Shown: positions 49,701 to 61,434 of the stretch, in pieces
How the letters are laid out: every line of letters starts with the position of its first letter
How positions within the stretch are numbered: the stretch's first letter is position 1
Assembly (NCBI GenBank): GCA_011800805.1
Contig: MPNW01000058.1
Location: 209,922 to 273,921, forward strand
Reading direction: 5' to 3'
Length of the DNA stretch: 64,000 nt
Source of the DNA: Hirudo medicinalis
Taxonomy: Eukaryota; Annelida; Clitellata; Hirudinida; Hirudinidae
Made by a program: the position numbers and the translations under genes
Notes under the pieces: generated by a model
What the model was told of the DNA's origin: nothing
Databases searched by the model: none
The model's input: only the letters and a program-made list of their open reading frames with translations

Positions 49701-52700
49701 GCTAAGCACATGGTGCTATATAAATGAAGTACATTTACATTAAACGGTCTTGGCGCATTATTGCATTGAAATCGTTGCGAAAATTTTTAAGACCATTCAC
49801 GTCATGTATCTACACTCTTGAGGTGAAACCAAAAATGAATTAAAAAATCCCATCCTTTCATCAGGATAGCTGTTCCTAACACGATATTACCGGTTTGTAA
49901 TTATTATTATCGGTCGGTCTGTTCTTATCTTGTGTTCATCTTGGAGCTACTTTGATGGAACTGAAATTATTGAAGCATTAAAAAGATTTTTGATTAAAGT
50001 ATCATGTAAAGTATAACCACTATTTAAGTGAGGAAGTAATATTCAATTAATTGTTTTTCATTATTTTGATGCTTTTATCACTTATTATTTTTAAATTCCC
50101 AGGCACCGCCCGGTTCTCTTAGTGATCGATATTATCGTTACGACGCAATCGTTGCTAATACAAAACTGCAAATACGTGTTCAAATTCACCAAATCTCTCC
50201 AGTTGTTACAACGTATCTGTCCGTCCAGCAGATAAAAATTTTATTTATATATATATTAGTTAAGCGATCAATCATTGACATTGTTTTCCACCACCCAATC
50301 ACCATTTAAAGCCCGCATAATGGAAGCAAATTGATTACTATTGAATTATTTCGACCATGACTTAAAACTTTTATCTAAAAAAAAAGAAGGAAATTGATTG
50401 AAACAAATTCAAACAATAACTGCATTAACTTGTATCTCTCTTGCTTTAAGGCTCATGTCAGGAATTCGGTTGTGTCCGGATAGAAGGTCAAAGAAATTGT
50501 ATGACTATCCAGATAGAAAGCATTTTTCTTCTCAAAACACTTCGAAAATTAAATTTCCTCAAAAACAAGTATTTAAAGATAAAATGTATAGTAATTGTAA
50601 GACTTTAAATTCTGATCACTGAAAAATATTTCTAAAATGTTCAAATTTCGGAACGAAAATTTTCGAGCGATACATTTAAAAAAAATATCCTTTAACATAA
50701 AATATTCTATAATTACTATTGCTGATATTTTTATTGATGTTAACAACTCATCGCCTACTGAGCAAAGTTCTGAATAAAATAACAAAATAGTCGCACAAAA
50801 GCATAAAAACTTAAGACTTAAGATTGCTTAAACTGCAATCATTCATCCCTTTAGAAACTTTAGAAAATAGCAACAACAATGATCGAGGGAGATCATTACA
50901 ACTCTGCTTTATTAAAAAAAATCCCTTCGACATTTCTTGCGCCCGTATCAAGATCAAAGATCAAGAACCTCTGGCTCATTAGATCACCACCATTAAACCA
51001 CCTAGGATACTGAAGGGACATCCATCATTTAACTCTGGATTTATCATTTAGCAATATTAAAATTCTCCACATATTAACATTTTGAACAAGTTCAAAAATA
51101 TTTCACAAGAGTTAGGTTTGAAAGCCTTGTCTTACAGAAGTAGACTTCAGCAACTCTGACGCAAGACTCTTGGTCATCGACGTCTCAGCTACGATTTATG
51201 TCTCTGCTAGTTCATGGTTTTGCTCACCGCACTATTCCAGGTTTCTCAGTTTTTCATCTAGAACCCGCTGCCATCCCCTCCGCTTCCTCATTGAAAATAT
51301 TATGACTTTGTCATAAAACCATAGAATTCTCTGCCCCCGAAATCATCAGCTTCACAATTCTATCTCGCTTCAAATCTTATATCTCTACCATCGATCATAA
51401 CAAGCATAATTTAATTAAATGATTAACAATACGACGGCTCAATATTTTCGTTTAAACAAGTTTTGTTAAAATAAGCTCGTCATTTAGAGGAGGTGATTGC
51501 TTTTTCAGTTATACGCTTGCACTGTATTAAGTACGAAAAAACTTTGTCACTAAATCTATATTTGTAGTTTTTAATAACCGACTGATCAGTTTCGGCCTCT
51601 AAGACCATAGTCAGGGTAACATGAAAATTTAAAGTGACAGTGACATGAATATTTATAAGTGAAATTAAAATTTATGCATAAATATCAAATATTTGATTAA
51701 AGAAAAAAAAACAAACTAAAATATAACATAAAAGATAAAATGCTGAAGAGCAATTCCAAATTGCAACAAAGGCAACAGTTTCAGTTACAATCTTTCACCA
51801 TTTTCTTCTGACGGCGATGAAAGCATTGTCATTCAGGTGAGCAAACGAAGCAACGTTAATTTTGATGTCAAAATGGCAAATTAAAAACGTATGTTAAACC
51901 AGGATAATCAGGTTAACCCAGTCAAACTCATTTTTTATCCATTATAATTAATTTTATTATTTACGTCCTTCAAATTCAGCCGGCTACTCGCCCTCAAAGA
52001 ACTGGATGATTAGGACTGTGCTCCCGCAACGGGACTCGAACACGTGCTGCCATCGCGAGAGCCGAAGTCTTAAACATTAGACCTTGCTTTCAGCAGCTCT
52101 CGAGTTTAAAGCTCGATGCGATTTAGGAAAAGGTGGAAGTTGTAAAACTTGAAAATTGAAAATAGAACAGTTGATCTATGAATGGCATAGGGAATGACGA
52201 GTGCAAATTTCAAGTAGCTACCGCTCATTGTTTGGGAGAAGTTCCAACTCCAAGGTGGTACTTTTATCAAGCAATTTGATATGTACAATCTAGATTGTGG
52301 CAACTTTTGACATCATGTGACTTAAGTCAATGATTCAGCGCAGTTTGTGATCAAACTTAATTAATATGCTCTGCTTCTCAAACACCCAGAGAACTCATGA
52401 TATACATGTATAAGTGTTTCTTTTTTGTGTTTATTGTGTATGACATTTAATTATATGATTGATATAATTAAAGCTGGCTTTTGTGATGAAATAAAAGGCT
52501 TTCAAATTTTACTTCTAGAATTTAAATTTAATTTAATAATTTTTTTAATAATTCCACCCCTCAGAATTTTCTGAAAACTTCAAATTCAATTAATCTTGAA
52601 ACTTTAGAAAATCTCAAAATAAAACTAAGGCATCAAAGGTGATTTGAAATTATTGTTAGAGTAATATTGTCACGATTTCAAATATGAAAATTTTTCTAAT

Positions 52701-55700
52701 GATCATTAATAAAATTGGTTTTAACAAAATTTGTAATCATCACATTACAGCTATTATCGTAAATGCTAGTGTATTGTTCTAGCCGTAAGGCGATAATAAT
52801 GATAATGTAATAATGTAAGATAACGTAAGATAATATAATGATTATAATAATAATAAAAATATTGATAGTAATAGTAATGATAATGAAATTTAAATTTCAA
52901 TTTAGCATGGATCAAGTTCAAAGTCTCTTAAGGCCACGAAGATGTCAGATAACGAAGGCTGCATCGTCTCATTACCTGAACCTATGTGTTATTGATTTTC
53001 GCCTTAGAGTGTTTTTATTTATGTTCATAACCGATCTATTAATTATACGGAATTAATTCTCAGCATGAGATGTGACTTACCAATGACATCAGTAGAGCGT
53101 GAAGCTACTCACCGCAAGTTTTCATCTCAAATAGTTAAAATAACTGCCACTACAATGAGCACAGAAATTGAGAACAAAATAAATTAACTCAAGAGTCAGC
53201 CTTAAGAAAGCGCTGACAAACTGTATCAAATACCAAAGCTATTAACTAATTAGAGAATGTCATGTAACAAGTAAAATTTGAAAGATTTTTTAAATTTTTT
53301 CTAGAGGTTAAAAAGGAGAGTTTTTTCAGGTAAGGGAGAGTAAAAGGGCAAGATTGAAAATGTTTTTATTTCTAAGAGAATTGAGGAATATAACCTTGGG
53401 GCATTCAATGTAAAAGGGCTTAAAGGTAGATTTAGAGAGTGAAGGCTTATATTCTTGGGTATTAAATAGAAAGTGAGAAGGGTTACTGTAATTATAGCTT
53501 TCTGCGAAAAAAAAACCCTGAACATATCCTAAGGGGGCATTGCGAACATATGAGAGCATTGAAAAATCAACTTTTAATTTGTGGATTCAACATTTAATAG
53601 ATTGTTGTTTACGAAAGTTGAGTTAGTTGAAGCTAAAAAGTAATAAGAATATGCGATTAATTTGCTTTTGCAAAATGTTAGATGGGTGATGTTTGAATGT
53701 TAACTTAATACTTAAATAATAACATTTGTAAGACCGTTACGTGAGTCAGTGGATTAGTAAATGGATGGATAATCGTGAATATATTGCTCAATATTAGTTC
53801 TAAAATATGTAACTAAATGATGAAAAGGTGTCCCAACGGTTAGATGAGTGGACGAATGGATGTTTTTACGGATTTATGTCTTTTTTAAATCATGATTCTA
53901 TAAAAATCAAGTTTGTTAGATTTCCAAATGTGTGACATAATTGAAAATCTACTCAGGATTTAATGAATTTAAGAAAAATATATAAGAAATTTTAACTTAA
54001 GCCTAACTATAACCTTTGTTCTAAGCATTAATAGATTTTTTTTCTTACCATAATAGCTAGGAACAGGATAAAAATGTAATTTTGTTTCATGGCTGGTTCG
54101 TGTTTTGATTATATTTATAAATCCATCCTTTGAAAGTGAATAAAAATAATAATTATATTTGGTTATTATCCTAAAAATGTTGATAAAGATATTTCTAAAA
54201 TGACTACATACTAGAAAGTGAAACATTTCCGTCACATAAGTAAGGAACAGCATCATGAAATTTTGATGAGGTTATAAATAAAGATCTGCTGCAACAGCTG
54301 GAACGAAATGAAAAAAATGGCTTTCGATTTAAACGTTTATTTGTCTTATTCTCATTGTTTACGGGCAAGTGACTCGAGGTGGTCGTTGTTTTCAGCTATC
54401 ACCTTTGTCCGATGTCCTGTTCGCATCTTCCTTCCGCCCATCCCATCTTAGAAAACAAGTATCACATAATCTATTATATAACACACAGACAACGATATTT
54501 TGTCACTTGCACCAGGTAACGGTTATATGGTTGCGAATTATAAACGAGAAAAATATTTAATGAAAGATATTTAGAACCAAATAATCACGAATTTCATGAA
54601 AGATATTGGCATGTTGTGAGTAAAAAGTACTAAATAATTTGATTTTTCCAGGGATACCAAATCGTAAATTTGTCCAAGCAAATTTTAACAAGCAATTACA
54701 TGCTTCAAGAATTTTGTTGCTTAATTTTTAAAATTCTGTTTCATCTGTAGAGAAAACGAGAAAAGTTATATATTAGAAATTCATTCCTGCCGAAAAGGTG
54801 CAACTTCCTGCTACATGGTGATTCTTTAATTTGGACATGTCACATAGGAGTTAGAGTTTTCAATCGCTGGCGTAGAACTCTTTCGAGGCTCCCCTATTAC
54901 ATCAAATGGATGTGGTTTAAGAATCATGTGCGAGATTTTTTCATAATGCATTACATAGTTCAACCAATCGCATAAAATGGAACTCAAATTTGAATGTTTT
55001 CAAAATTTGTCGTTTCAAGCGGTTTAGACAGATTTCTTCACAATGTTGTCACAACATTTCTTTGGAGAATCTAATAATGGGGAGATAGTCAGTCAGTCGA
55101 TCACTTCCTTAATTGATACAATTGTTCAAATCTTTTTATTAACTTTTCACTCAGTCAATACTTCAACATTTCCACCCATTGCCGGTAAAAAAAAATCACC
55201 TCAAAGTGTTCAAGCTACTCAATCAGATTAGCAATAAACTTATAAATTTACCAACCTTTCCACAGTCAGTAATACCGTTATCCAGACGCTGGAGCTGGTG
55301 AATATGTTGGAGATGGGGTAGAAAACGAATGCATTAAACATAACCGACCAATAGCTGGTTGAATGAAGGGCGGACGAGAGGATAAAATCAACCAATGAAA
55401 GAGAGAGCACGGTCATATCTGTGACAGCCAATCCCAGAAGGTATGTATAGGGCGAGCTACGTCTCATTGGCCGTCTCGTCAGGATGGTTAGGTTGATAGT
55501 GTTGCCAAGGATGCCGAAGAGACAGACTGAGGGCATGATGTACCTAGATTTCATTAAAAGTTGATTATGAAAATGATTTTTGCGATGAAATAAGTTGGTT
55601 TATTTCGAGCCGTTCAATTCGTTCATTGTTTTAAAGTCAAATTGTTAATAATAACATCACTTACATCATCATCAAATCATCATCTCTCTCTATCCTTACT

Positions 55701-55851
55701 TGCTGCAGATGAGAATAGCCACCTCCCAATTTGAGTCGTCAACAGTTGGCGTAGTTGTCCTTGCGTTGGTCGTAACTTCCAGGGAAACGAATGAGTTAGC
55801 GAAGTAATAGTAGTTGCCTGTGATGTACTGATGTCCGGATTGATCGAACAT
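46777..55851 (-). CDS. Class A (rhodopsin-like) peptide GPCR, FMRFamide-receptor-like
   Basis: Four exons join in phase: 55851-55700, 55543-55256, 48967-48808, 48138-46777; 653 residues. The extracellular N-terminus (about 45 residues, Tyr/Thr-rich) leads into helix 1 with GNTINLTILTRRPMRRSSPY. Helix 2 has GLAVTDMTVLSLS. Helix 3 ends in ERYVSVRYPLKAKELCTRKL, i.e. an ERY variant of DRY (residues 146-148). Helix 4 and VPRFFGYEIRHCG follow, helix 5 is near 212-242, helix 6 (MTVTCISIICLFLLCIIPSA) near 474-499, and helix 7 (FLVYCNLSLNFVLYCVFNHR, NFVLY for NPxxY) near 526-548. The PLKAxxLCT and NLSLNFVLYC signatures fit FMRFamide/peptide receptors; the ligand is not predictable. Loop 3 is about 229 residues, basic, Ser-rich, with a Gln run (IQQQQQQP). 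The C-tail of about 105 residues is Arg/Ser-rich. Intron 2 is 6.3 kb. Confidence 0.9.
48665..48735 (+). repeat. Inverted repeat pair, left arm
   Basis: About 65 bases, with core TTTGCTCAGTAGGCGATGA, recur in inverted orientation at 50701-50770. The core resembles a tRNA box A. The position is in the GPCR intron before the last exon, beside exon 3. Confidence 0.75.
49581..49745 (+). mobile_element. tRNA-derived SINE, copy F (tail type 1)
   Basis: Starts GTGCAGGTTGGTTCCTTCAT and continues GGTAATGGCAACAGTCGTAA and TGTGTCATGTTCAAAACCC (box B-like). The body has AGCGCTATATAAATG and the full type 1 tail CGCATCTGACGCTAAGCACA, TGGTGCTATATAAATGAAG, TACATTTACATT. The box A segment is partly deleted. 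It lies in the large GPCR intron. Confidence 0.75.
50701..50770 (-). repeat. Inverted repeat pair, right arm
   Basis: Reverse-complement partner of 48665-48735, about 2 kb away. Similarity extends past the core on one side for roughly 45 further bases with several mismatches. Confidence 0.75.
52018..52085 (-). pseudogene. tRNA-Glu-like relic
   Basis: The minus strand reads AGGTCTAATGTTTAAGACTT (box A-like, 52067-52084), then CGGCTCTCGCG with a possible CTC anticodon, then GTGTTCGAGTCCC (box B-like, 52031-52041). This order matches tRNA-Glu, but the 5' acceptor strand that should pair with TGCGGGAGC is absent, so it is a relic or the head of a SINE and not a functional tRNA. It directly abuts repeat family 2. 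Confidence 0.5.
52090..52275 (-). repeat. Repeat family 2, copy 2
   Basis: Inverted relative to copy 1 at 45125-45296. On the minus strand it ends GAGCTTTAAACTCGAGAGCT then GCTGAA and passes straight into the tRNA-Glu-like sequence. It may be one composite element. Confidence 0.75.
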
Positions 55852-58800
55852 GTTTCTGTTTGTAGAGACCCTTGGTACCTAGTTACAGAAGTGCAAGTCT
55901 ACGGTCTAAATATTTTCCTGAAAGCCCAGCTCATGGAACTTTGGAACGAAGAAGGACTTTCAAAAAGTTTCTATTTGATTGTCATTTATCATTGTTATAT
56001 AATGTCATTATATGATAATTATCATTTAGTTATTACATAAATATATCTTCTGAAATTTTTATTTATTTTTTATTAAGGCCAGCAACAAAATTATTTTTGT
56101 TAATATTATAGGGCTCCTTTTAAAATCACTATACCTCCCACAGGCTGAGTTTCATTTGGAAATTCAGTAATTTTTGCGCTTTTCAATTTAGTATTAATTT
56201 TCTAACTTTAAAATTATTGTTTTTTAAGATTATTTATTTGAAATTCTCGGCAAGAGTGCCAAAATTTTTGGAAAAAAATTAAATTATTTTGGATTTCATT
56301 GTCATAATATTTTACATTGAATGAAGATATATACTTTTATTCCTCATGAGGAATAAAAACAAAAAATAGTAAAACAATAGAAGCTGTTATTGTTATATTA
56401 AATATTAACTAGTTGTAACAATGTACAGCAACATTAACATATTTTTCAACAGTTACAGATTGACGATTATAATTCTATAATAGCGATGACAGCAACTATG
56501 ATTGAGATTATTGCAATTGCATTAATCTTTAAATGTGGCAAGGTAAAACTTTGGGTAAATGTCGGATTTTTGGAAAAGTTGACTTTCAAGAAGATTCTTC
56601 ATGGGAATCCCAACCAAGATATTGATTGGGACACACGATATCTACATGGAATGAAAAGATTGTATTGCTATAAACGACGGGACTCAAAAAGGGCCGAATT
56701 TATGAATAGATTTTATTTAGTAAATATTCAGTTAACAAGTGGGTGGTATTACATGGTAATATGCTTACTTATTATTCCTGTAACAATTATTACATGACAA
56801 TCCCTTGATTGACTATCCACAGAATGGGAACGGTTATCTAGTATGAGTATTTCTATGGATCTGAGATTGGATATCGTGGGATGTCTGAGCTCTTGTATGG
56901 ATGGCTGTGAATGATATGGCTTTCCCTAATCCTCGTAGCCCTAGAAAGATGCTAAATATAATTTTTCCAAAAATTAATTGTTATAGAAAACTTTCTGAGC
57001 CCTTTAGAGCTTTCCTACCTTGAGAAATTTATTTTATTTCCAAACAATATAAAAATTCACGACTAATTTTTTTGGTGGGCTATACGGGCCAATTAAAATG
57101 TATAAATAATAACAAATACTTTTGTACAACAAATATAATTGTACAACAATAACTAGAGTATTTTCATGATTAATATTTTAACAAAGAGTTTATAACAATT
57201 CATGTCTGCACACTCCATAACAACTTAGTTGTCATTGCATTGGCGAAAGAGCAAAGAGTCTAAAAAGCAGAATTTAGAGACAAATGTAACCAAAAAATCG
57301 CATAAACAATAAACAAAAATATTTTGTATATCTGTCTTTTGAAAATCCTCGCGGACGAATTTTATGATATTTGTCCAAGCTTATTCAAGTCAATATTACA
57401 TTATTTCAACAGAATGTATAAATTATCAAATATTATAAATATCGAATCTCAAAAATTTAGCGTATAATCGGCATATCAATCCCTCTAAAATTTATCATTT
57501 GTTTTTACATTATAATCTTTCTTTAACCTTATCATTATAAGGCCTTGCGAAATTCTGATTAATTAATCAGAATATTTATAAAAAATATTTATAAAAAAAA
57601 ATACCAAGCATTTTTCAAGTTCATCAAACAAATTATTTAAAAAACAACAAATTGTCCAACCTTATTCGTTATTCATGTTGAATAATTCTTTGACATCAGA
57701 AGACATGGATTTGATTTAAAAGTGTAAATCTTTTCAATTTTGTCGAGTAAAACTTAATTATTTAATTATTTCTTTGTTTGTATCATTTATTCATCTATTC
57801 ATTTAACTTTTTCTCAATGGCCTTGCGAGACTATTTTGAGAGATGTTGTTTAACTAACTCATAATAAAAACGAACTTTTAAAACAAATGTGTCTATCGAT
57901 TCGTTTAGTCTTTTATCAAGTAATAAGTTTGATATAATTCTATCGCGCGAAATATATTAAAATCAAAACTAAATTTGATGTTATCATAATTGTCGGGTGA
58001 CTATTGATTCCATAACATCAACAATAAACCTGTGACTGATACATTTTCTCGCATAATTTCGTGGAGCGCGTCGACTCCCTATCTTTAAAGAGGTTCTGGG
58101 CGCCATATATCTCATATCAGCGAAGAAGGGATTGTGAAATAGTTTACCTCAAGACCATTAGAACTATCCGTGATCATTACAACTGTAGTCGTGGTGCATT
58201 TATTATCACCACTATTAAGTTTATTATGGTCACAATACTTTTAAATTATAAAGTTCGAATGAAAGACGTCTCTTATATTAAATATAACTTGTGCCTAGGG
58301 ATATTTTACCAAAAATTCCCGATAAAATTCATAATCATTATTTACAATAGGGAGTGATAGAATATTCTCAAAAAAGCCATAAAACTCAATTCAGCGATAG
58401 CAATATGCCAACATATAAAATTCGAGCTTTTGCTATCTCAAGCAGAAAATAAACCGACAATCTTACTCGTTTTGAAAATAATAGCTATTTGACAATTTGC
58501 ACTTACCTTCTCGATCCTCCCAATTATAAGGCGTGAGATCCTAAGAGACAAAGAGCAAAAAAAGGTCGGCTAATTTAATAACACTGGGAAGATTTGGCTT
58601 TTCTCTCCCCCACCTGAAAACAACTTAAGTAGCATTATTTGCAGTTAACTTGACTGAATCAACTGAGCGAAGCTTCGCTAAACTTTCAAGAATTAGCGGA
58701 TAGCTGTTTGCTGCTTGTCAATCTCAGTGTTTAAAAAAATGCAGAAGTACGCTTAATACTCAAAAGCAAGTGTTATAATAAGACAACAGATTATTTAATA

Positions 58801-61434
58801 TTTTAATAAAAATACGATTCATCACTTATTTTTAAAATTTGCTTTTTGACATTAGATTGCCTTCATTGGATTGCATTTAAATTACTTAAGTGACGTTTAG
58901 CGACAAGTCAAGGTTGAAAGAATCTGTTGCACGTAGACGAAATTATAAATTAATTCTAATTAAATTGTCCATTGGAATGCGGAAGGATGGAGCTTTTAAA
59001 GTAATTGACCGGGAACTCTTCGTCATTTAAGACCAACAAGTCTACGTGACCTGTGCTTGGCAAAGTATTCTTCATGACCTTCGACCTTCTCAGCAATTGT
59101 TGCCATCTTCTTTCTGTTAAAATTCATTCAATTTAATTTTTTCTTGCTTAATCATTTAATTCATACTGTCCACTCTAGATTGAAAATTTCATTATTTGTT
59201 TATTTTGTCATCGTAATATAATCCAATAATGAGAATCCACAGCGGTTCACAACGACAGTCGATGAATAATGGTCAATTTTATGACACTACCAATAAACTT
59301 TTGAATCAATTAACCTGTGAAAATTCAAATGCATCTTTAGGGGATATGCCTCGGAGTTGTTCTCATTTCCTTAAATTGCTTTCCACTCCTAGATTTGTTT
59401 ACTTATAGATGAGGACCTCAAGGTCATTTTCCAAGAATCCAATTTCATTAAAACCTGTTAGGATTTATTTTTAATGTAGATTGTCATCTTATAAATGTTG
59501 TTAAAAAGCGTCGCATTTATACCAATTATTGGGTTAGGGTCAGGTTTCTTCATATGGCTAAACCAATTTAAATAATAATTAAAAAATCAAAAAATTAGTT
59601 AACATCGTTATTTAAATATGGAACCATATTATAGTGGACAGATTTGATGACCTCTGTAATATTATTTCCTGCACAGGAAGAGACACCATCCTTAACCTTG
59701 GAAATGCCTTTGAACGACATCAAAGGGATTTCTTCATGGAGCTTCATTAATATTCAAATTTTAGTATACAGACCTATTGAAATATTATTAAATACTAGTG
59801 TACCCGGCCACGCTTTGTTGTTGTTCAGTCTGGTTAATCAAACAAACATATAATCATACAAGCATTCATTTTTATTTGTAGAGATTTGAAATACAAATTT
59901 TTATAAATTAATTTAATTTTATTGCTTTTTAAATTGAGAATCTTTCAAGAGCTGGTTATATGGAAAACACACAAATATGTATACAAACGTTCATTTTTAA
60001 TTATTTAGATATAATTTGAGCTTCATTTCCAACGATCCTGGATATGCGCGTAATTTTATTAATCAAAATTAATTTAATTAAATTGTATTTACTCAGTTTC
60101 GTGAAATTGTTGGTTGATTTAAAAATTTAGGATTTTTGTTTTTATTCATTTTCTGGGCGGAGATTGTTTCATCCAATCAACTTGATGAGCGAACATCGTT
60201 ACACACATAGAAACAGTCATTTTTATATATAAGATAAGAAGATGAACAGAAGCACGAAATATTTAGAGCATTGAGTAAATATTAAAAAAAATAAACGAGC
60301 AAATACATGCGCCAGTTTTTCAGATAACTGGACAAAATGTGAGATTCTTTTACTACTAACGTAAACCTTATAACAGTCGCAGTAAATTAATTCGTCGATC
60401 TAGCGATCTGAAATTTTTTGTTATTATTATTATTGAATGAATCATAAATTTTTACTTATTAGAATTTATAATTACTAAAGTTTTTTGTAAATTAAACTAT
60501 TTAAAAATGTTCGAAATAAACTAAAATTGTTGCATAACTTCAGAACTTCTATTTATTGATGGGTTATGATTGCCAATTCTTAAGTCATTGATCGTGGTGT
60601 AGTATTTCTATGTTTATTTAATATCCATTTCATAAGTAGGTGGCTAGTATTTCAACATAGACTCAGTCTTGTTATTTAAATCTCAGCCGACGAATTAAAA
60701 TACCGCTTGTGGGGTAACGCCATAATACCGATGGTTCACAACCTCCATTTCGTTCTGTATACCCGATCTTATTCCCACAAATTGAGGCTGCTCCTGAAGC
60801 CTGATTGGTTACATATGGTTCCATTGCAGTTCCACAGAAGCAGATCATCCAATCTGAATTGAAGTTATAACGCAAGAATATTCTATTGTATGAAGAAACT
60901 GGAAGATCGCACAGCCAAAATCGCGTACTGATCCTAACCCTATCAGCGATGACTTACCAGGCGCGCATCCTTTGTGGACATTTTCCTTTGTCCTGACTGG
61001 CTATTTAAGAAGCTACATCAGGGCATTCTTCCCTTCTCGTCTCTCCTACTCTTCCAGCTCCGTCGCTATGCCGCTAGTCCAGCAGTTATGTTGTCAGTCG
61101 GAACATTGTTGCCGTTGTTGTAAATATACTTTGTAGCGAACTCGTCTTCTTCGTCGTCTGCCGCTGTCGCTACAAAACCCTACGTCGTGGCAATAAGAAT
61201 TTCAATTATTCCCCCCTCCCCGATATAATAAATTGCATAATTGAATATTTAAAAAATTTGTCATAATATTTAGCCCTTTGAGAGCTAATTTAAAGCACAT
61301 CAATTACTCAGTTGCATTATCAATCTTGGTTTTTTATAATAATTTCAATGGAGCTAACACACTTAAACAATTATGTTGTTAAACAGTTTGTGACATTTTG
61401 CAACACAAGATTGATAATGACAAGGAAATTGAAT
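55852..61434. other. Intergenic region between the GPCR and the IQCE-like gene
   Basis: About 5.6 kb with no recognised gene. Small ORFs at 56486-56797, 58061-58357, 59644-59853 and 60672-60875 show no family features. A phrase near 59797, GTGTACCCGGCCACGCTTTG, resembles a widespread invertebrate repeat terminus. A GC-rich patch with a TATTTAAGA box lies near 60985-61180. Confidence 0.5.
60985..61180 (+). mobile_element. Possible LTR fragment
   Basis: A patch of higher GC with a TATA-like GGCTATTTAAGAAG at about 61000, CT-rich sequence after it, and an end GTCGCTACA. This resembles the promoter and R-U5 part of a LTR. No TG start, second copy or target-site duplication was found, so this is only a suggestion. 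Confidence 0.25.

Larger units (their letters stand above)
48809..55255. other. Repeat-rich flanks and large intron of the GPCR gene
   Basis: Between exons 3 and 2 (48968-55255) no coding exon was recognised. It contains one SINE (copy F), the right arm of an inverted repeat, repeat family 2 copy 2, a tRNA-Glu-like relic, and AT-rich sequence. The remaining 52300-55250 shows nothing beyond low-complexity DNA and short random ORFs. Confidence 0.6.

Noticed and set aside
56486..56797. Plus-strand ORF of 103 codons
   Set aside because: Hydrophobic ends in AT-rich DNA without splice context, conserved motif or neighbouring exons; length is within chance for this composition.
59797..59830. GTGTACCCGGCCACGCTTTG as a transposon terminus
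   Set aside because: The phrase resembles a common invertebrate repeat end, but no second terminus or second copy in the window supports calling an element.
60672..60875. Minus-strand Cys-containing ORF (MRYNFNSDWMICFCG)
   Set aside because: No known domain. The surrounding sequence looks like repeat debris, and an alternative frame is equally open.
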